This document shows, piece after piece, positions 50,717 through 59,371 of a stretch of DNA of 64,000 bases; position 1 is the stretch's first letter, and each line of letters starts with the position of its first letter. Source of the DNA: JTS-RE37 sp041744575. GTDB lineage: Bacteria; Bacteroidota; Bacteroidia; Flavobacteriales; Flavobacteriaceae. Below the pieces are notes generated by a model. The model worked only from the letters and a program-made list of their open reading frames with translations, searched no databases and was not told where the DNA came from. The position numbers and the translations under genes are program-made. The stretch covers positions 1 through 64,000 of the forward strand of contig JBGTKP010000032.1 in assembly GCA_041744575.1 (NCBI GenBank), written 5' to 3'.

Positions 50717-52420
50717 ATGAATCCCAGCGAACAATTTGATGCAATAGTGGTAGGAACCGGAATCAGCGGAGGTTGGGCAGCAAAAGAATTGTGCGAAAAA
50801 GGACTGAAGACCCTGGTCCTGGAACGAGGCCGGATGGTAAAGCACATTGAGGATTACAAGACCATGAATGACGATCCCTGGGATTACCCTAATAAAGGAG
50901 AATTGTCCAGGGAGGATAAGGCAAAGTATCACAAACAATTGCGTGTCAATTGGGCGCCAAGGGAGGACATAAAACACTTTTTCGTCAATGACCTGGATCA
51001 TCCGTACGTGGAAACAAAACGATTTGACTGGATCCGTGGTTACCACGTCGGGGGACGTTCCCTGACCTGGGGTCGTCAAAGCTACCGTTGGAGTGATCTT
51101 GATTTTGAAGCCAATCTGAAGGAAGACATTGGGGTGGACTGGCCTGTGCGATACAAGGATATTTCGCCCTTTTATGACATGGTGGAAGAATATATCGGTG
51201 TCAGCGGGGAACTACTGGGTCTTGGACATCTGCCTGACGGAAAGTTCCAGCCCCCTATGGAGCTTATGTGTCCTGAAGAGGACCTAAAGCAGGCGTTGTC
51301 GGAAAAATTTGAAGATGGCCGGTTGCTTACCATCGGGCGTGTGGCGCATATTACTGATAATAAAGCGCAGGTAAACGGAAGAAGTCCGTGTCAATACAGG
51401 AACCGGTGCTGGAGAGGATGCCCCTTTGGGGGGTACTTCAGCAGTAATTCGAGCACCCTGCCCGCCGCTGAGAGAACCGGAAATCTGACTCTCAGGCCAA
51501 ATAGTATCGTTCATGAGATCCTCTTCGATCCCGGGACAGGACGCGCGACCGGGGTGAAGGTTATCGATACGGAAACGCATGAAAAACTGGAATTCAAAGC
51601 CAGCGTCATTTTCCTTTGCGCCTCCGCCATGGCTTCCGTTGGGATCCTGCTACAATCCAAATCTGAACGCTTTCCCAATGGAATGGGGAATAACCATGAC
51701 CAGGTGGGAAGGAATATCATGGACCACCATTATAAACTTGGCGCTTCTGCAAAAGTAGAAGGCCATCTGGAGAAATATTACAAGGGTAGAAGACCCAATG
51801 GCTTCTATATTCCCCGTTTTGTTAACCTTGATGATAAAACGCGGAAGAAGGAGTACTTACGCGGATTCGGATATCAGGGTGGAGCGAGCAGGGAAGACTG
51901 GACGGCATCCGTGGCGGAAATGCGTTACGGGGCAGAACTTAAGGAAAGTATCCTGAAGCCGGGGGCCTGGCAGATAGGGGTAACAGGATTTGGTGAAATG
52001 TTGCCGTACCATGATAATCGGGTCACCCTGAGTGCGACAGAGAAAGATCAGTGGGGTTTGCCGCAACTCGACTTTGATGTGGAATTCAAGGAGAATGAAT
52101 ATAAAATGAGGGAAGATATCATCCGGCAAATAGAGGCGATGTTCGAGGCAGCAGGCTTTCGGGATATATCAACATTCGATCAGACTACAGGTCCGGGACT
52201 TGGCATTCATGAGATGGGGGGAGCCCGAATGGGCTGGAACCCAAGGACGTCGGTTGTAAATCAACACAATCAGGTGCATGAAGTGCCCAACGTTTATATA
52301 ACCGACGGGGCCTTTATGACCTCCGCAAGCTGCGTGAACCCCTCACTGACATATATGGCATTTACTGCCCGGGCGGCCGGACATGCCGCGGACGAATTTA
52401 AAAAAGGGAGATTCTCATAA
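50717..52420 (+). CDS. GMC-family flavoprotein dehydrogenase, copy 1
   Basis: A 567-residue protein. The FAD motif GTGISGGWAA is at about 13-22. The cluster CX5CX3C (C225, C231, C235) matches the [3Fe-4S] ligand spacing of FAD-dependent glucose/gluconate/fructose dehydrogenases. The C-terminal GMC domain has LGIHEMGG with the catalytic His and CVNPSLTY with the partner Asn. No export signal is seen; in related complexes the flavoprotein rides out with a Tat-signal small subunit. Such enzymes oxidise sugars and pass electrons to cytochromes, not oxygen. It is divergent from the DUF1080 unit and paralogous to the gene at 57002-58714. Confidence 0.93.
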   Translation: MNPSEQFDAIVVGTGISGGWAAKELCEKGLKTLVLERGRMVKHIEDYKTMNDDPWDYPNKGELSREDKAKYHKQLRVNWAPREDIKHFFVNDLDHPYVETKRFDWIRGYHVGGRSLTWGRQSYRWSDLDFEANLKEDIGVDWPVRYKDISPFYDMVEEYIGVSGELLGLGHLPDGKFQPPMELMCPEEDLKQALSEKFEDGRLLTIGRVAHITDNKAQVNGRSPCQYRNRCWRGCPFGGYFSSNSSTLPAAERTGNLTLRPNSIVHEILFDPGTGRATGVKVIDTETHEKLEFKASVIFLCASAMASVGILLQSKSERFPNGMGNNHDQVGRNIMDHHYKLGASAKVEGHLEKYYKGRRPNGFYIPRFVNLDDKTRKKEYLRGFGYQGGASREDWTASVAEMRYGAELKESILKPGAWQIGVTGFGEMLPYHDNRVTLSATEKDQWGLPQLDFDVEFKENEYKMREDIIRQIEAMFEAAGFRDISTFDQTTGPGLGIHEMGGARMGWNPRTSVVNQHNQVHEVPNVYITDGAFMTSASCVNPSLTYMAFTARAAGHAADEFKKGRFS

Positions 52421-52437
52421 ATGAAACGTTCCTCTTT

Positions 52438-52902
52438 ATGAAAAACGGGTCCGCCAGAAATTTATGGGGAGACTACCTTGATACCCATATCAATTACGCT
52501 TTTGTTGCAGAGCCCAAAGTCGTTTTCTTTGGTAACAACGAAAATGATGCCAACACAATGCTCGAATTGGTCCTTTCCGGACATAAAAGAGCCCGTTCCT
52601 ACTCCTTGCTGGGGCTGCAACACCGCAAAGAAAACCTTCCCCAAATTGGCGATTTTACCATTTTAACCGACTGGGAAGGACGTGCCCGCTGTATCCTCAG
52701 GACGGTGGCTGTCCGTTTAAAACCCTACTTTGCCATGAGGGAATCCTTTACGAAAATGGAGGGTATTGGAGATGGCACATTAAACACCTGGAAAAAAGTA
52801 CAATGGGAATATTATTCCAGAGAACTGGAACCCTTCGGCAGGGAACCGCGCGACAGTATGATCGTGGTGTGTGAAGTTTTCGAAAAAGTTTTTCAGCGCT
52901 GA
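52438..52902 (+). CDS. ASCH-domain protein
   Basis: A 154-residue soluble protein. The ASCH pattern is clear: LSGHKRARSYSLLGL (about 49-63), PQIGDFTILTDWEGRARCILRTVAV (about 70-94), FTKMEGIGDGTLNTW (about 104-118). ASCH domains have a PUA-like RNA-binding fold; some members hydrolyse modified cytidines. It starts 17 bases after the GMC gene and is probably co-transcribed, but no link to sugar oxidation is evident. Confidence 0.85.
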   Translation: MKNGSARNLWGDYLDTHINYAFVAEPKVVFFGNNENDANTMLELVLSGHKRARSYSLLGLQHRKENLPQIGDFTILTDWEGRARCILRTVAVRLKPYFAMRESFTKMEGIGDGTLNTWKKVQWEYYSRELEPFGREPRDSMIVVCEVFEKVFQR

Positions 52903-52987
52903 TTCTCAATAGCGCTCCTATTTTTGGCGTCAGACCACATCCTGAAAACACAGCACGCTTTAGGTCCTGGCTAAGTTTGTGGGGTAT

Positions 52988-54124
52988 TTAATCTAATGCA
53001 ACCCACTGATTGCCCTCCTTGTGAGAAGCCACAGTAGCCTCGATAAAATTGAGGCCGCGAACCCCGTCAATAATGGTGGGGAATTCCCCATCATTAAATT
53101 TTTCTCCGCGGATGGCACGCGCAACTCCCAGATAAATATTGGCCATGGAGTCAAAAATTCCCTCCGGATGGCCGGGAGGCAGTTTGGTACCGGCTAGGGA
53201 CAAGTCGGAATTGTAAGCGTGTCCGGGTTTGTAGACCTGCGTTGGTTCGGTATCACTCATCTTATACAGAAGATTCGGATTTTCCTGTTCCCATCTCAGA
53301 CCGGCTTTTTCTCCGTAAATAGCGATAGCAAGTCCATTTTCTTCGCCTGTTGCCACCTGACTGCCGCGTATCACCCCTTTGACATGGTTCCCCATACGTA
53401 TAAGTACGGTGCCATCCACATCCATCAGGTTGTCATCATATAAATAATTGAAATCACACAAAAGGGATTTTACCTTTAGTCCGGTAGTGTATTCTATGAG
53501 ATTGAAGGCATGAACCCCAATGTCTCCCATACAGGAACTGATCCCGGCCTTTTTTGGGTCGAGCCGCCATACGGAAGATCGCTTCTCCTTGTCATGTATA
53601 ATGGGATTGATCCATCCCTGATAATATCTGGCATCTACTTTATGGATTTTTCCAAGCTCCCCTGCCTTAATCATTTCCCGCATCTGTCGCACCATCGGAT
53701 ATCCGGTATAAGTATGCGTTACGGCAAATACCTTCCCCGATTTTTTATGGGTATCCAACAAAATCTTCGCCTCTTCATAGGTAGTGGTCATCGGTTTTTC
53801 ACAGATGACATTGAATCCGTTCTCCAGTAATTTCCGGGCCATTGGAAAATGGAGGAAATTGGGAGTCAGGATAGAACAAACCTGAATACGTTCCCCCTCA
53901 GGTAGTTTCAACTCTTCTTCTACTAACGTATCGAAATCTCTGTAGATGCGGCCGGTAGGCACATCTATCTTACGGGCAAATTCCAGGTTCGCTTCGTAAT
54001 CCGGGTTAAAAACAGCGGCGGTTATCTCATAATTGTCATTTATGTAGGCAGCAACACGGTGAAGTACACCAATCAGCGAGTCACTCCCGCCTCCGATAAT
54101 CCCTAATCTTATTTTCCTGGGCAT
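52988..54124 (-). CDS. Gfo/Idh/MocA-family NAD(P)-dependent oxidoreductase
   Basis: A 378-residue protein with a Rossmann motif (GIIGGGSDS, about 8-16), the family motif CEKPM (about 113-117) and a helix with GDIGVHAFNL (about 199-208), whose His/Asp are probably catalytic. It has no signal peptide. These enzymes reduce or oxidise keto- and amino-sugars with NAD(P). As the last gene of a four-gene minus-strand unit with an MFS carrier and an isomerase-like lipoprotein, it could reduce an imported 3-keto sugar back to the parent sugar. Confidence 0.92.
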   Translation of the reverse strand: MPRKIRLGIIGGGSDSLIGVLHRVAAYINDNYEITAAVFNPDYEANLEFARKIDVPTGRIYRDFDTLVEEELKLPEGERIQVCSILTPNFLHFPMARKLLENGFNVICEKPMTTTYEEAKILLDTHKKSGKVFAVTHTYTGYPMVRQMREMIKAGELGKIHKVDARYYQGWINPIIHDKEKRSSVWRLDPKKAGISSCMGDIGVHAFNLIEYTTGLKVKSLLCDFNYLYDDNLMDVDGTVLIRMGNHVKGVIRGSQVATGEENGLAIAIYGEKAGLRWEQENPNLLYKMSDTEPTQVYKPGHAYNSDLSLAGTKLPPGHPEGIFDSMANIYLGVARAIRGEKFNDGEFPTIIDGVRGLNFIEATVASHKEGNQWVALD

Positions 54125-54137
54125 AATAGTCTGTTGT

Positions 54138-55367
54138 TTATTTTTTATATTCTATGGCAACATTCTTAAAAAATATCGTAAAAAGCAAGAGGACCCCGAA
54201 GGCAAATGCAGCCGGGAAGATCCAGATGTGCAGCCAGTCATGTGCGTTTTGGGCCAGCAGGTAAGCGTCGGTAATTTTTCCTGCAACCCAAAAACCTATC
54301 AGCATGCCAAAGCCATAAGTGGCAAGGGTGATAAGTCCCTGTGCCGAGCTTTTAAATTTTGTGCCGGCCTTTGAATCCGTGTAGATCTGCCCCGAAACAA
54401 AGAAAAAATCATAGCAGATCCCATGCAGTGCGATCCCGATCAATAACATGAATGAGAGATCTCCGGCATTTCCATAAGCGAAAAGTAGGTAGCGGAGGGT
54501 CCAGGCCAGCATGCCCGCCATGATGGTTTTTTTAAACCCGTATTTTCTGAAAAAAAAGGGAAGCAGCAGCATGAATAAAACTTCGGATGCCTGCCCTAGG
54601 GTCATCTTCCCCGTAGGATTGTCCAGACCTATTTCCGCCAAAAACGGATTGGCATTCTGATAGTAAAAGGCCAGAGGGATGCAAATGAGGATAGAGGAGA
54701 TAAAGAAAATAAGGAAATTCCGGTCCTTCAGAAGTTTTAATGCATCCAGACCGAGGATCGCATTAAGATCCACTTTTTCATCTTTTTCAATTTTGGGTGG
54801 CGTCTTCGGAAGGAGAAAACTAAAGATTCCAAGGATGGCCGAAGCGATGGAGATCATCAGAAATGTATTTTTAAGCATCCCGTCCGCCCTGGCTTCAGGC
54901 GAATCCCAAAAAAAGACATAGCTGATCATTAGTCCCGCAACGATCCACCCAATAGTGCCGAAAACCCGAATAGGGGGGAATTCCTTAGTGGGATTCCCCA
55001 TTTGATTAAAGGAAACGGAGTTGACAAGGGCCAGGGTAGGCATATAAAGGATCATATATAGAAGGACATAGGGATAAAAGGTGGTGAATTCCGTCGCCGT
55101 GTACATCTGGTACATCAACACCGCCCCGGCCAGATGTAAGATCCCAAGAATGCGTTCCGCATTAAAATAACGGTCCGCGATCAGCCCAATGACAAACGGC
55201 GCGATGATGGCGCCCCAGGACTGGGTGGAAAAAGCCATGGCAATCTCACCTCCGCTTGCCCTGAGATTATCCCCGAGAAAAGTACCCAAGGTGACAAACC
55301 AGCCGCCCCAAATAAAAAATTCAAGGAACATCATGAAGGACAGCTGGACTTTTACTTTTGTGGTCAT
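54138..55367 (-). CDS. MFS transporter, nucleoside-permease (NupG)-like
   Basis: A 409-residue carrier with twelve membrane helices. The N-terminus (FMMFLEFFIWGGWFVTLG) and the GLIADRYFNAERILG loop are typical of the nucleoside:H+ symporter group, which in Bacteroidota also includes presumed sugar carriers inside keto-sugar clusters. It lies 13 bases before the Gfo/Idh gene and 17 bases after a DinB-like gene. It probably imports the product of periplasmic oxidation and cleavage. Confidence 0.9.
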   Translation of the reverse strand: MTTKVKVQLSFMMFLEFFIWGGWFVTLGTFLGDNLRASGGEIAMAFSTQSWGAIIAPFVIGLIADRYFNAERILGILHLAGAVLMYQMYTATEFTTFYPYVLLYMILYMPTLALVNSVSFNQMGNPTKEFPPIRVFGTIGWIVAGLMISYVFFWDSPEARADGMLKNTFLMISIASAILGIFSFLLPKTPPKIEKDEKVDLNAILGLDALKLLKDRNFLIFFISSILICIPLAFYYQNANPFLAEIGLDNPTGKMTLGQASEVLFMLLLPFFFRKYGFKKTIMAGMLAWTLRYLLFAYGNAGDLSFMLLIGIALHGICYDFFFVSGQIYTDSKAGTKFKSSAQGLITLATYGFGMLIGFWVAGKITDAYLLAQNAHDWLHIWIFPAAFAFGVLLLFTIFFKNVAIEYKK

Positions 55368-55384
55368 GGGCCCCGGTTTTTTGA

Positions 55385-55828
55385 TTATCGTTTATAAAAA
55401 ATAAAGTCCAGGGTAACTGGCTCCAGGCCGTTGTTCCGGAAATCCATCAGCATTTGTGACCGGTGGTGGGTGGAGTGATTGATGACATGAAAGAGGATAT
55501 CCTGCAGGGTATTGGTATAGGATTTTCCCTTAGAACTCTCATAAGCGATCCTCTTCTCAAAATTGGAAGTATTGGTAATGATCTCGAAAGAATTCCGCTG
55601 ATTTTCATAATGAATCTCTCCCCAATCATCCATTGGAAGGATCTGCCATACCTCATAATCCGGCCTCTTTCCGGTTATCCTCGAATTCCATATATGGTGG
55701 GCACTGAGGACATGGCTGAAGAGTGACAAGCTTTTCTCAGGAACCTTTGTCACCTGATTACATGCTTCAATAAGTTTTTTATTACAATAAAAATTGTAAT
55801 CAAATAGCTGATCAAAAAAAACTTTCAT
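55385..55828 (-). CDS. DinB-family protein
   Basis: A 147-residue helical protein with three spaced His residues fitting the DinB/YfiT metal site (FSHVLSAHHIW around 38-48 and VINHSTHHRSQ around 112-122). The family includes metal-dependent thiol transferases and proteins of unknown role. It sits inside the keto-sugar operon between the isomerase-like lipoprotein and the MFS gene, 20 and 17 bases apart. Confidence 0.82.
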   Translation of the reverse strand: MKVFFDQLFDYNFYCNKKLIEACNQVTKVPEKSLSLFSHVLSAHHIWNSRITGKRPDYEVWQILPMDDWGEIHYENQRNSFEIITNTSNFEKRIAYESSKGKSYTNTLQDILFHVINHSTHHRSQMLMDFRNNGLEPVTLDFIFYKR

Positions 55829-55847
55829 GAAGTCGGAATAGTTAGAT

Positions 55848-56852
55848 TCACTTTAATTCCCCGGATGCTTTCAGCAGCAATTCCCTGGTAGCCAGAATTC
55901 CTTCGGGTTCCCCCAGTTCTTCGCCCTCATATTCGACACCGATGAACCCTTGATATCCGGCATCTTTGACGATCTGCAGCATCTTTACATAGTCAATATC
56001 ACTTTCATTTCCCTGCCCGTCAAAATTATGGCTTTTGGCGCTGACCGCCTTCGCATGGGGCATCAGTTCCGAAACCCCTTTGTAAATATCATACATATCG
56101 GCACAGCCGGAAGCATAATCCTCAGGGTCATTTCTTCGAATGCAAAAGTTTCCAAAATCGGGCAGCGTGCCGCAATTGGGCATATTGACCGTCTTCATAA
56201 CATCGGCCAACATGGCGCCGTTAGAGGATAAGCCCCCGTGATTTTCAACCAGAATATTGATATTCCTGTCCTTCGCATAGGTGGCAAGTTTGGTGAGCCC
56301 GTCTACCGAGTTGGCCTTCCAGTTCTCAGGAACGTCACTGCCGGCAAGGTTGACCCGGATGGCATGACATCCCATGGCAGCGGCTGCATCTACCCATATA
56401 AAATGCCGTTCTACCGCCACAGTTCGCTCTGCAACATCATCTACGGCAAGGTTCCCCTGCCCGTCAATCATGATCAGAACATTTTCCATCCCGTACTTCC
56501 TGGCTTCCTCATTACATTTCTGAACAAATGCGGCCATGGCTTCTTTGGAATAGCCCGCATTTTCCAATTCAGGATTGTAGAGCTGACTGACATATTCCAG
56601 GCCGCTGAATCCCCATTCCTTGGCCATTTTGGCAAAGTTGTAGGGATCAGTTCCCTGATCCCATATCATTTTGTGAATGGACCATTGTGCAAGGGATAAT
56701 TTAAAAAAAGGTGCTGCGGCTTTCATAGCGGGAGGATCAGAAGTGGTACTGGTTTCCGTATGATTTTTCGCATCCTTACAGGAAATCATGAGGGCGAACA
56801 GACAGATCAATCCCAGATACCTGTAGATAAGAACATTATTTCTTCTGTACAT
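55848..56852 (-). CDS. Sugar isomerase-like TIM barrel, exported lipoprotein
   Basis: A 334-residue protein with a lipoprotein signal (lipobox LMISC, Cys 25) and a short linker, then an AP-endonuclease-2 type TIM barrel. Likely metal ligands lie in NILVENHGG (about 199-207), GTLPDFGNFC (about 223-232), SAKSHNFD (about 267-274) and FIGVEYEGEE (about 299-308). Sugar isomerases of this fold are usually cytoplasmic; a lipid anchor places it in the periplasm or at the surface. First gene of the unit with DinB, MFS and Gfo/Idh genes; divergent from the second GMC gene, sharing a region with a tandem 12-bp repeat. Confidence 0.88.
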   Translation of the reverse strand: MYRRNNVLIYRYLGLICLFALMISCKDAKNHTETSTTSDPPAMKAAAPFFKLSLAQWSIHKMIWDQGTDPYNFAKMAKEWGFSGLEYVSQLYNPELENAGYSKEAMAAFVQKCNEEARKYGMENVLIMIDGQGNLAVDDVAERTVAVERHFIWVDAAAAMGCHAIRVNLAGSDVPENWKANSVDGLTKLATYAKDRNINILVENHGGLSSNGAMLADVMKTVNMPNCGTLPDFGNFCIRRNDPEDYASGCADMYDIYKGVSELMPHAKAVSAKSHNFDGQGNESDIDYVKMLQIVKDAGYQGFIGVEYEGEELGEPEGILATRELLLKASGELK

Positions 56853-56884
56853 TAAATTCTTGCTGATTTGAAAATTTAATTATC

Positions 56885-56908
56885 TAGTTTTACAAGTAGT
56901 TTTACAAG
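56885..56908. promoter_or_regulatory. Tandem 12-bp direct repeat between divergent sugar operons
   Basis: TAGTTTTACAAG occurs twice without a gap (56885-56896 and 56897-56908). It lies 33 bases upstream of the isomerase-like lipoprotein gene and about 95 bases upstream of the second GMC gene, so one regulator could control both units. No regulator gene is present in the island. Confidence 0.5.
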
Positions 56909-57001
56909 ACAGATCAATTGCAGATATCACCGGAAGGATAACGTTTAAATGTAGAAAATTAATTTTATATTTAATAAATTTAAAGAATAAACAATTTTTT
57001 G

Positions 57002-58714
57002 ATGAGCAAATTTTATTATAATCAGGAGCAGGATTCGTATGACGCGATCGTTGTGGGTACCGGAATCAGTGGTGGCTGGGCTGCAAAGGAATTATGCGAA
57101 AAGGGATTGAAGACCCTCGTTCTTGAGCGCGGGCGAATGGTAAAGCACATAGAGGACTATCCCACTGCCAATATGGATACCTGGGATTTCCCGAACGGGG
57201 GCCAGGCTACCCGGGAAGATATCAAAAAACAGGAAAAACAGAACAGAACGGGCTACACTACCAATGCGGCAAGCAAGATGTGGTTTGTCAACGATCTGGA
57301 GCACCCCTATAACGAGACTAAGAGATTTGACTGGATGCGCGGTTATCATGTGGGTGGACGTTCCCTTCAATGGGGAAGGCACAGCTACCGCTGGAGTGAT
57401 ATTGATTTCGGTGCCAATCAGCGGGACAAGATAGCGGTAGATTGGCCGGTAAGATATAAGGATATCGCCCCCTGGTATGATAAAGTGGAAACTTATATTG
57501 GGGTGACTGGGGAAACCCTCGGATTGCCGCAATTACCAGATGGTAAATTCGAACCTATGATGCAGTTGAATTGTGTGGAACAGCGTCTGAGGGAGCAGGT
57601 GGCCGAAAATTTTGACGGCAGGGTGATTACCGCGGGCAGGGTAGCACATATTCACAGTGAAAAAAAATATGAAGGGCGAACCAGGTGCCAGTTCCGCAAC
57701 AGATGTATCAGAGGATGTCCCTTCGGAGCCTACTTCAGCAGCGTGTCCTCTACCCTTCCTGCCGCGGAACGTACCGGAAATATGACCCTCAGACCAGACT
57801 CTATTGTACATGAAGTCATCTACGACCCCAATACCAAAAGGGCGACCGGCGTAAAAGTCATAGACCGGGAAACCAAAGAGACATTTGAATTTAAAGCAAA
57901 GGTGATCTTCCTTTGCGCTTCTGCCATCGCCACTACTTCCATCCTGATGCAATCAAAATCGGACCGGTTTCCGAATGGCATGGGCAATGAATCGGATCAA
58001 CTGGGGCGAAATATCATGGATCACCATCTTGGCGTCGGGGCTCAGGGAAAATATGACGGTTATGAGGATAAATACTATAAAGGCCGTAAGCCAAATGGTA
58101 TTTACATTCCAAGGTTCAGGAACCTTGGAGGAGATTCTGACCGGAAAGAATACAAAAGAGGTTTTGGCTACCAGGGTGGTGCCGGAAGGGACAACTGGGA
58201 GAATTCCATAGCGGAACTTTCTCATGGGAAGTCCCTGAAGGAGGCATTACTTAAACCGGGTGGCTGGACCATGGGTATGGGTGGTTTTGGGGAAGTCCTT
58301 CCTTATGAGGACAACCGGATGACGCTGGATTATGACAAACTCGACTCATGGGGTCTTCCTACAGTTACCTTTGATGCTGAATTCAAGGAAAATGAGTGGG
58401 AAATGCGTAAAGACATGAAGGAATCCGCAGTTGAAATGTTGGAAAAGGCTGGTTTCAGGGAGGTAACTCCTTATGACAGACCTGGAGCACTGGGTCTTGG
58501 CATCCATGAAATGGGCACTGCACGGATGGGGCGGGATCGAAAAACTTCGGTCGTTAACGGACACAATCAGGTACACGATGTCCCCAACGTTTATGTAACC
58601 GATGGAGCTTTTATGACTTCGGCTTCCTGCGTAAATCCCTCCCTGACCTATATGGCCTTCACAGCAAGGGCAGCAAATCACGCTGCTGAACAACTTAAAA
58701 ACGGATCGATATGA
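57002..58714 (+). CDS. GMC-family flavoprotein dehydrogenase, copy 2
   Basis: From ATG 57002 the protein has 570 residues. The FAD motif GTGISGGWAA is followed by a stretch almost identical to copy 1. The [3Fe-4S]-type motif CX5CX3C is at C229, C235, C239. The C-terminal domain keeps LGIHEMGTARMG and CVNPSLTY with the His/Asn pair. There is no export signal; the next gene, overlapping its stop by four bases, encodes the small subunit with a Tat-type lipoprotein signal, so co-export as a complex is likely. Electron acceptor: a cytochrome or quinone not encoded here. Likely oxidises a sugar or glycoside, perhaps at C3. Confidence 0.93.
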   Translation: MSKFYYNQEQDSYDAIVVGTGISGGWAAKELCEKGLKTLVLERGRMVKHIEDYPTANMDTWDFPNGGQATREDIKKQEKQNRTGYTTNAASKMWFVNDLEHPYNETKRFDWMRGYHVGGRSLQWGRHSYRWSDIDFGANQRDKIAVDWPVRYKDIAPWYDKVETYIGVTGETLGLPQLPDGKFEPMMQLNCVEQRLREQVAENFDGRVITAGRVAHIHSEKKYEGRTRCQFRNRCIRGCPFGAYFSSVSSTLPAAERTGNMTLRPDSIVHEVIYDPNTKRATGVKVIDRETKETFEFKAKVIFLCASAIATTSILMQSKSDRFPNGMGNESDQLGRNIMDHHLGVGAQGKYDGYEDKYYKGRKPNGIYIPRFRNLGGDSDRKEYKRGFGYQGGAGRDNWENSIAELSHGKSLKEALLKPGGWTMGMGGFGEVLPYEDNRMTLDYDKLDSWGLPTVTFDAEFKENEWEMRKDMKESAVEMLEKAGFREVTPYDRPGALGLGIHEMGTARMGRDRKTSVVNGHNQVHDVPNVYVTDGAFMTSASCVNPSLTYMAFTARAANHAAEQLKNGSI

Positions 58715-59361
58715 TGGATAGAAGAGTAGCATTGAAAAATATGGGGTTGGCCTTAGGTTACACTGTTGCAGCGCCCACACTGATCAGTATCATGCAAAGT
58801 TGCAAGAATGAAACGGTACTGGAATGGACTCCGGATTTTTTCACTAAGGAACAAGGTGCGGTTCTTACGCATCTGGTAGATATTATTCTTCCGAAGACCG
58901 ATACCCCTTCTGCTTCCGAAGTGCAGGTACACCTCTTCATAGATAAATTTGCCAATGAAGTAATGGAAAAACAACAACAGGATTTTGTAAAGATGAGTAT
59001 GGACAGCTTTATCAAAAAAGCGCTTGCTGATTCTGGCAATGATAATGCCGCCGACCTGACAGCAGAAGACCTGGAGCCTGTACTTTCCGGGGCCCTTAAA
59101 AACACCAAAGAGGATGAGGCCAAAATGTTTGAGACCATCAGTGCCTACCAGGATGCCATCGCCAAAGGCCAGGAAGAGCAACTGGATGAGACAGTCTCAA
59201 GATTTGCCTTTGCCAACAACCTGAGAGGGATGGCCATTTGGGGCTATAAGACCTCCGAATATGTAGGGGAGAAAGTGCTTGCGTACCTTCCTGTACCGGG
59301 CGAGTATGTGGCCTGCGGTGACCTCAATGAACTCACCGGGGGTAAAAGCTGGTCCCTATAA
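58711..59361 (+). CDS. Gluconate 2-dehydrogenase subunit 3-family protein (Tat lipoprotein)
   Basis: A 216-residue protein. The N-terminus combines a twin-arginine-like start (MMDRRVALK) with a lipobox (IMQSC, Cys near 31), so it is probably exported folded and lipid-anchored. The rest is helical and matches subunit 3 of gluconate dehydrogenases (LTHLVDIILPKTDTPSASE, about 50-68, and GYKTSEYVGEKVLAYLPVPGEY near 175-196). It binds and exports the GMC subunit. Its start overlaps the GMC stop codon (ATGA), showing coupling. Copy 1 of the GMC enzyme has no such partner next to it. Confidence 0.9.
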   Translation: MMDRRVALKNMGLALGYTVAAPTLISIMQSCKNETVLEWTPDFFTKEQGAVLTHLVDIILPKTDTPSASEVQVHLFIDKFANEVMEKQQQDFVKMSMDSFIKKALADSGNDNAADLTAEDLEPVLSGALKNTKEDEAKMFETISAYQDAIAKGQEEQLDETVSRFAFANNLRGMAIWGYKTSEYVGEKVLAYLPVPGEYVACGDLNELTGGKSWSL

Positions 59362-59371
59362 TCCTCCGGGC

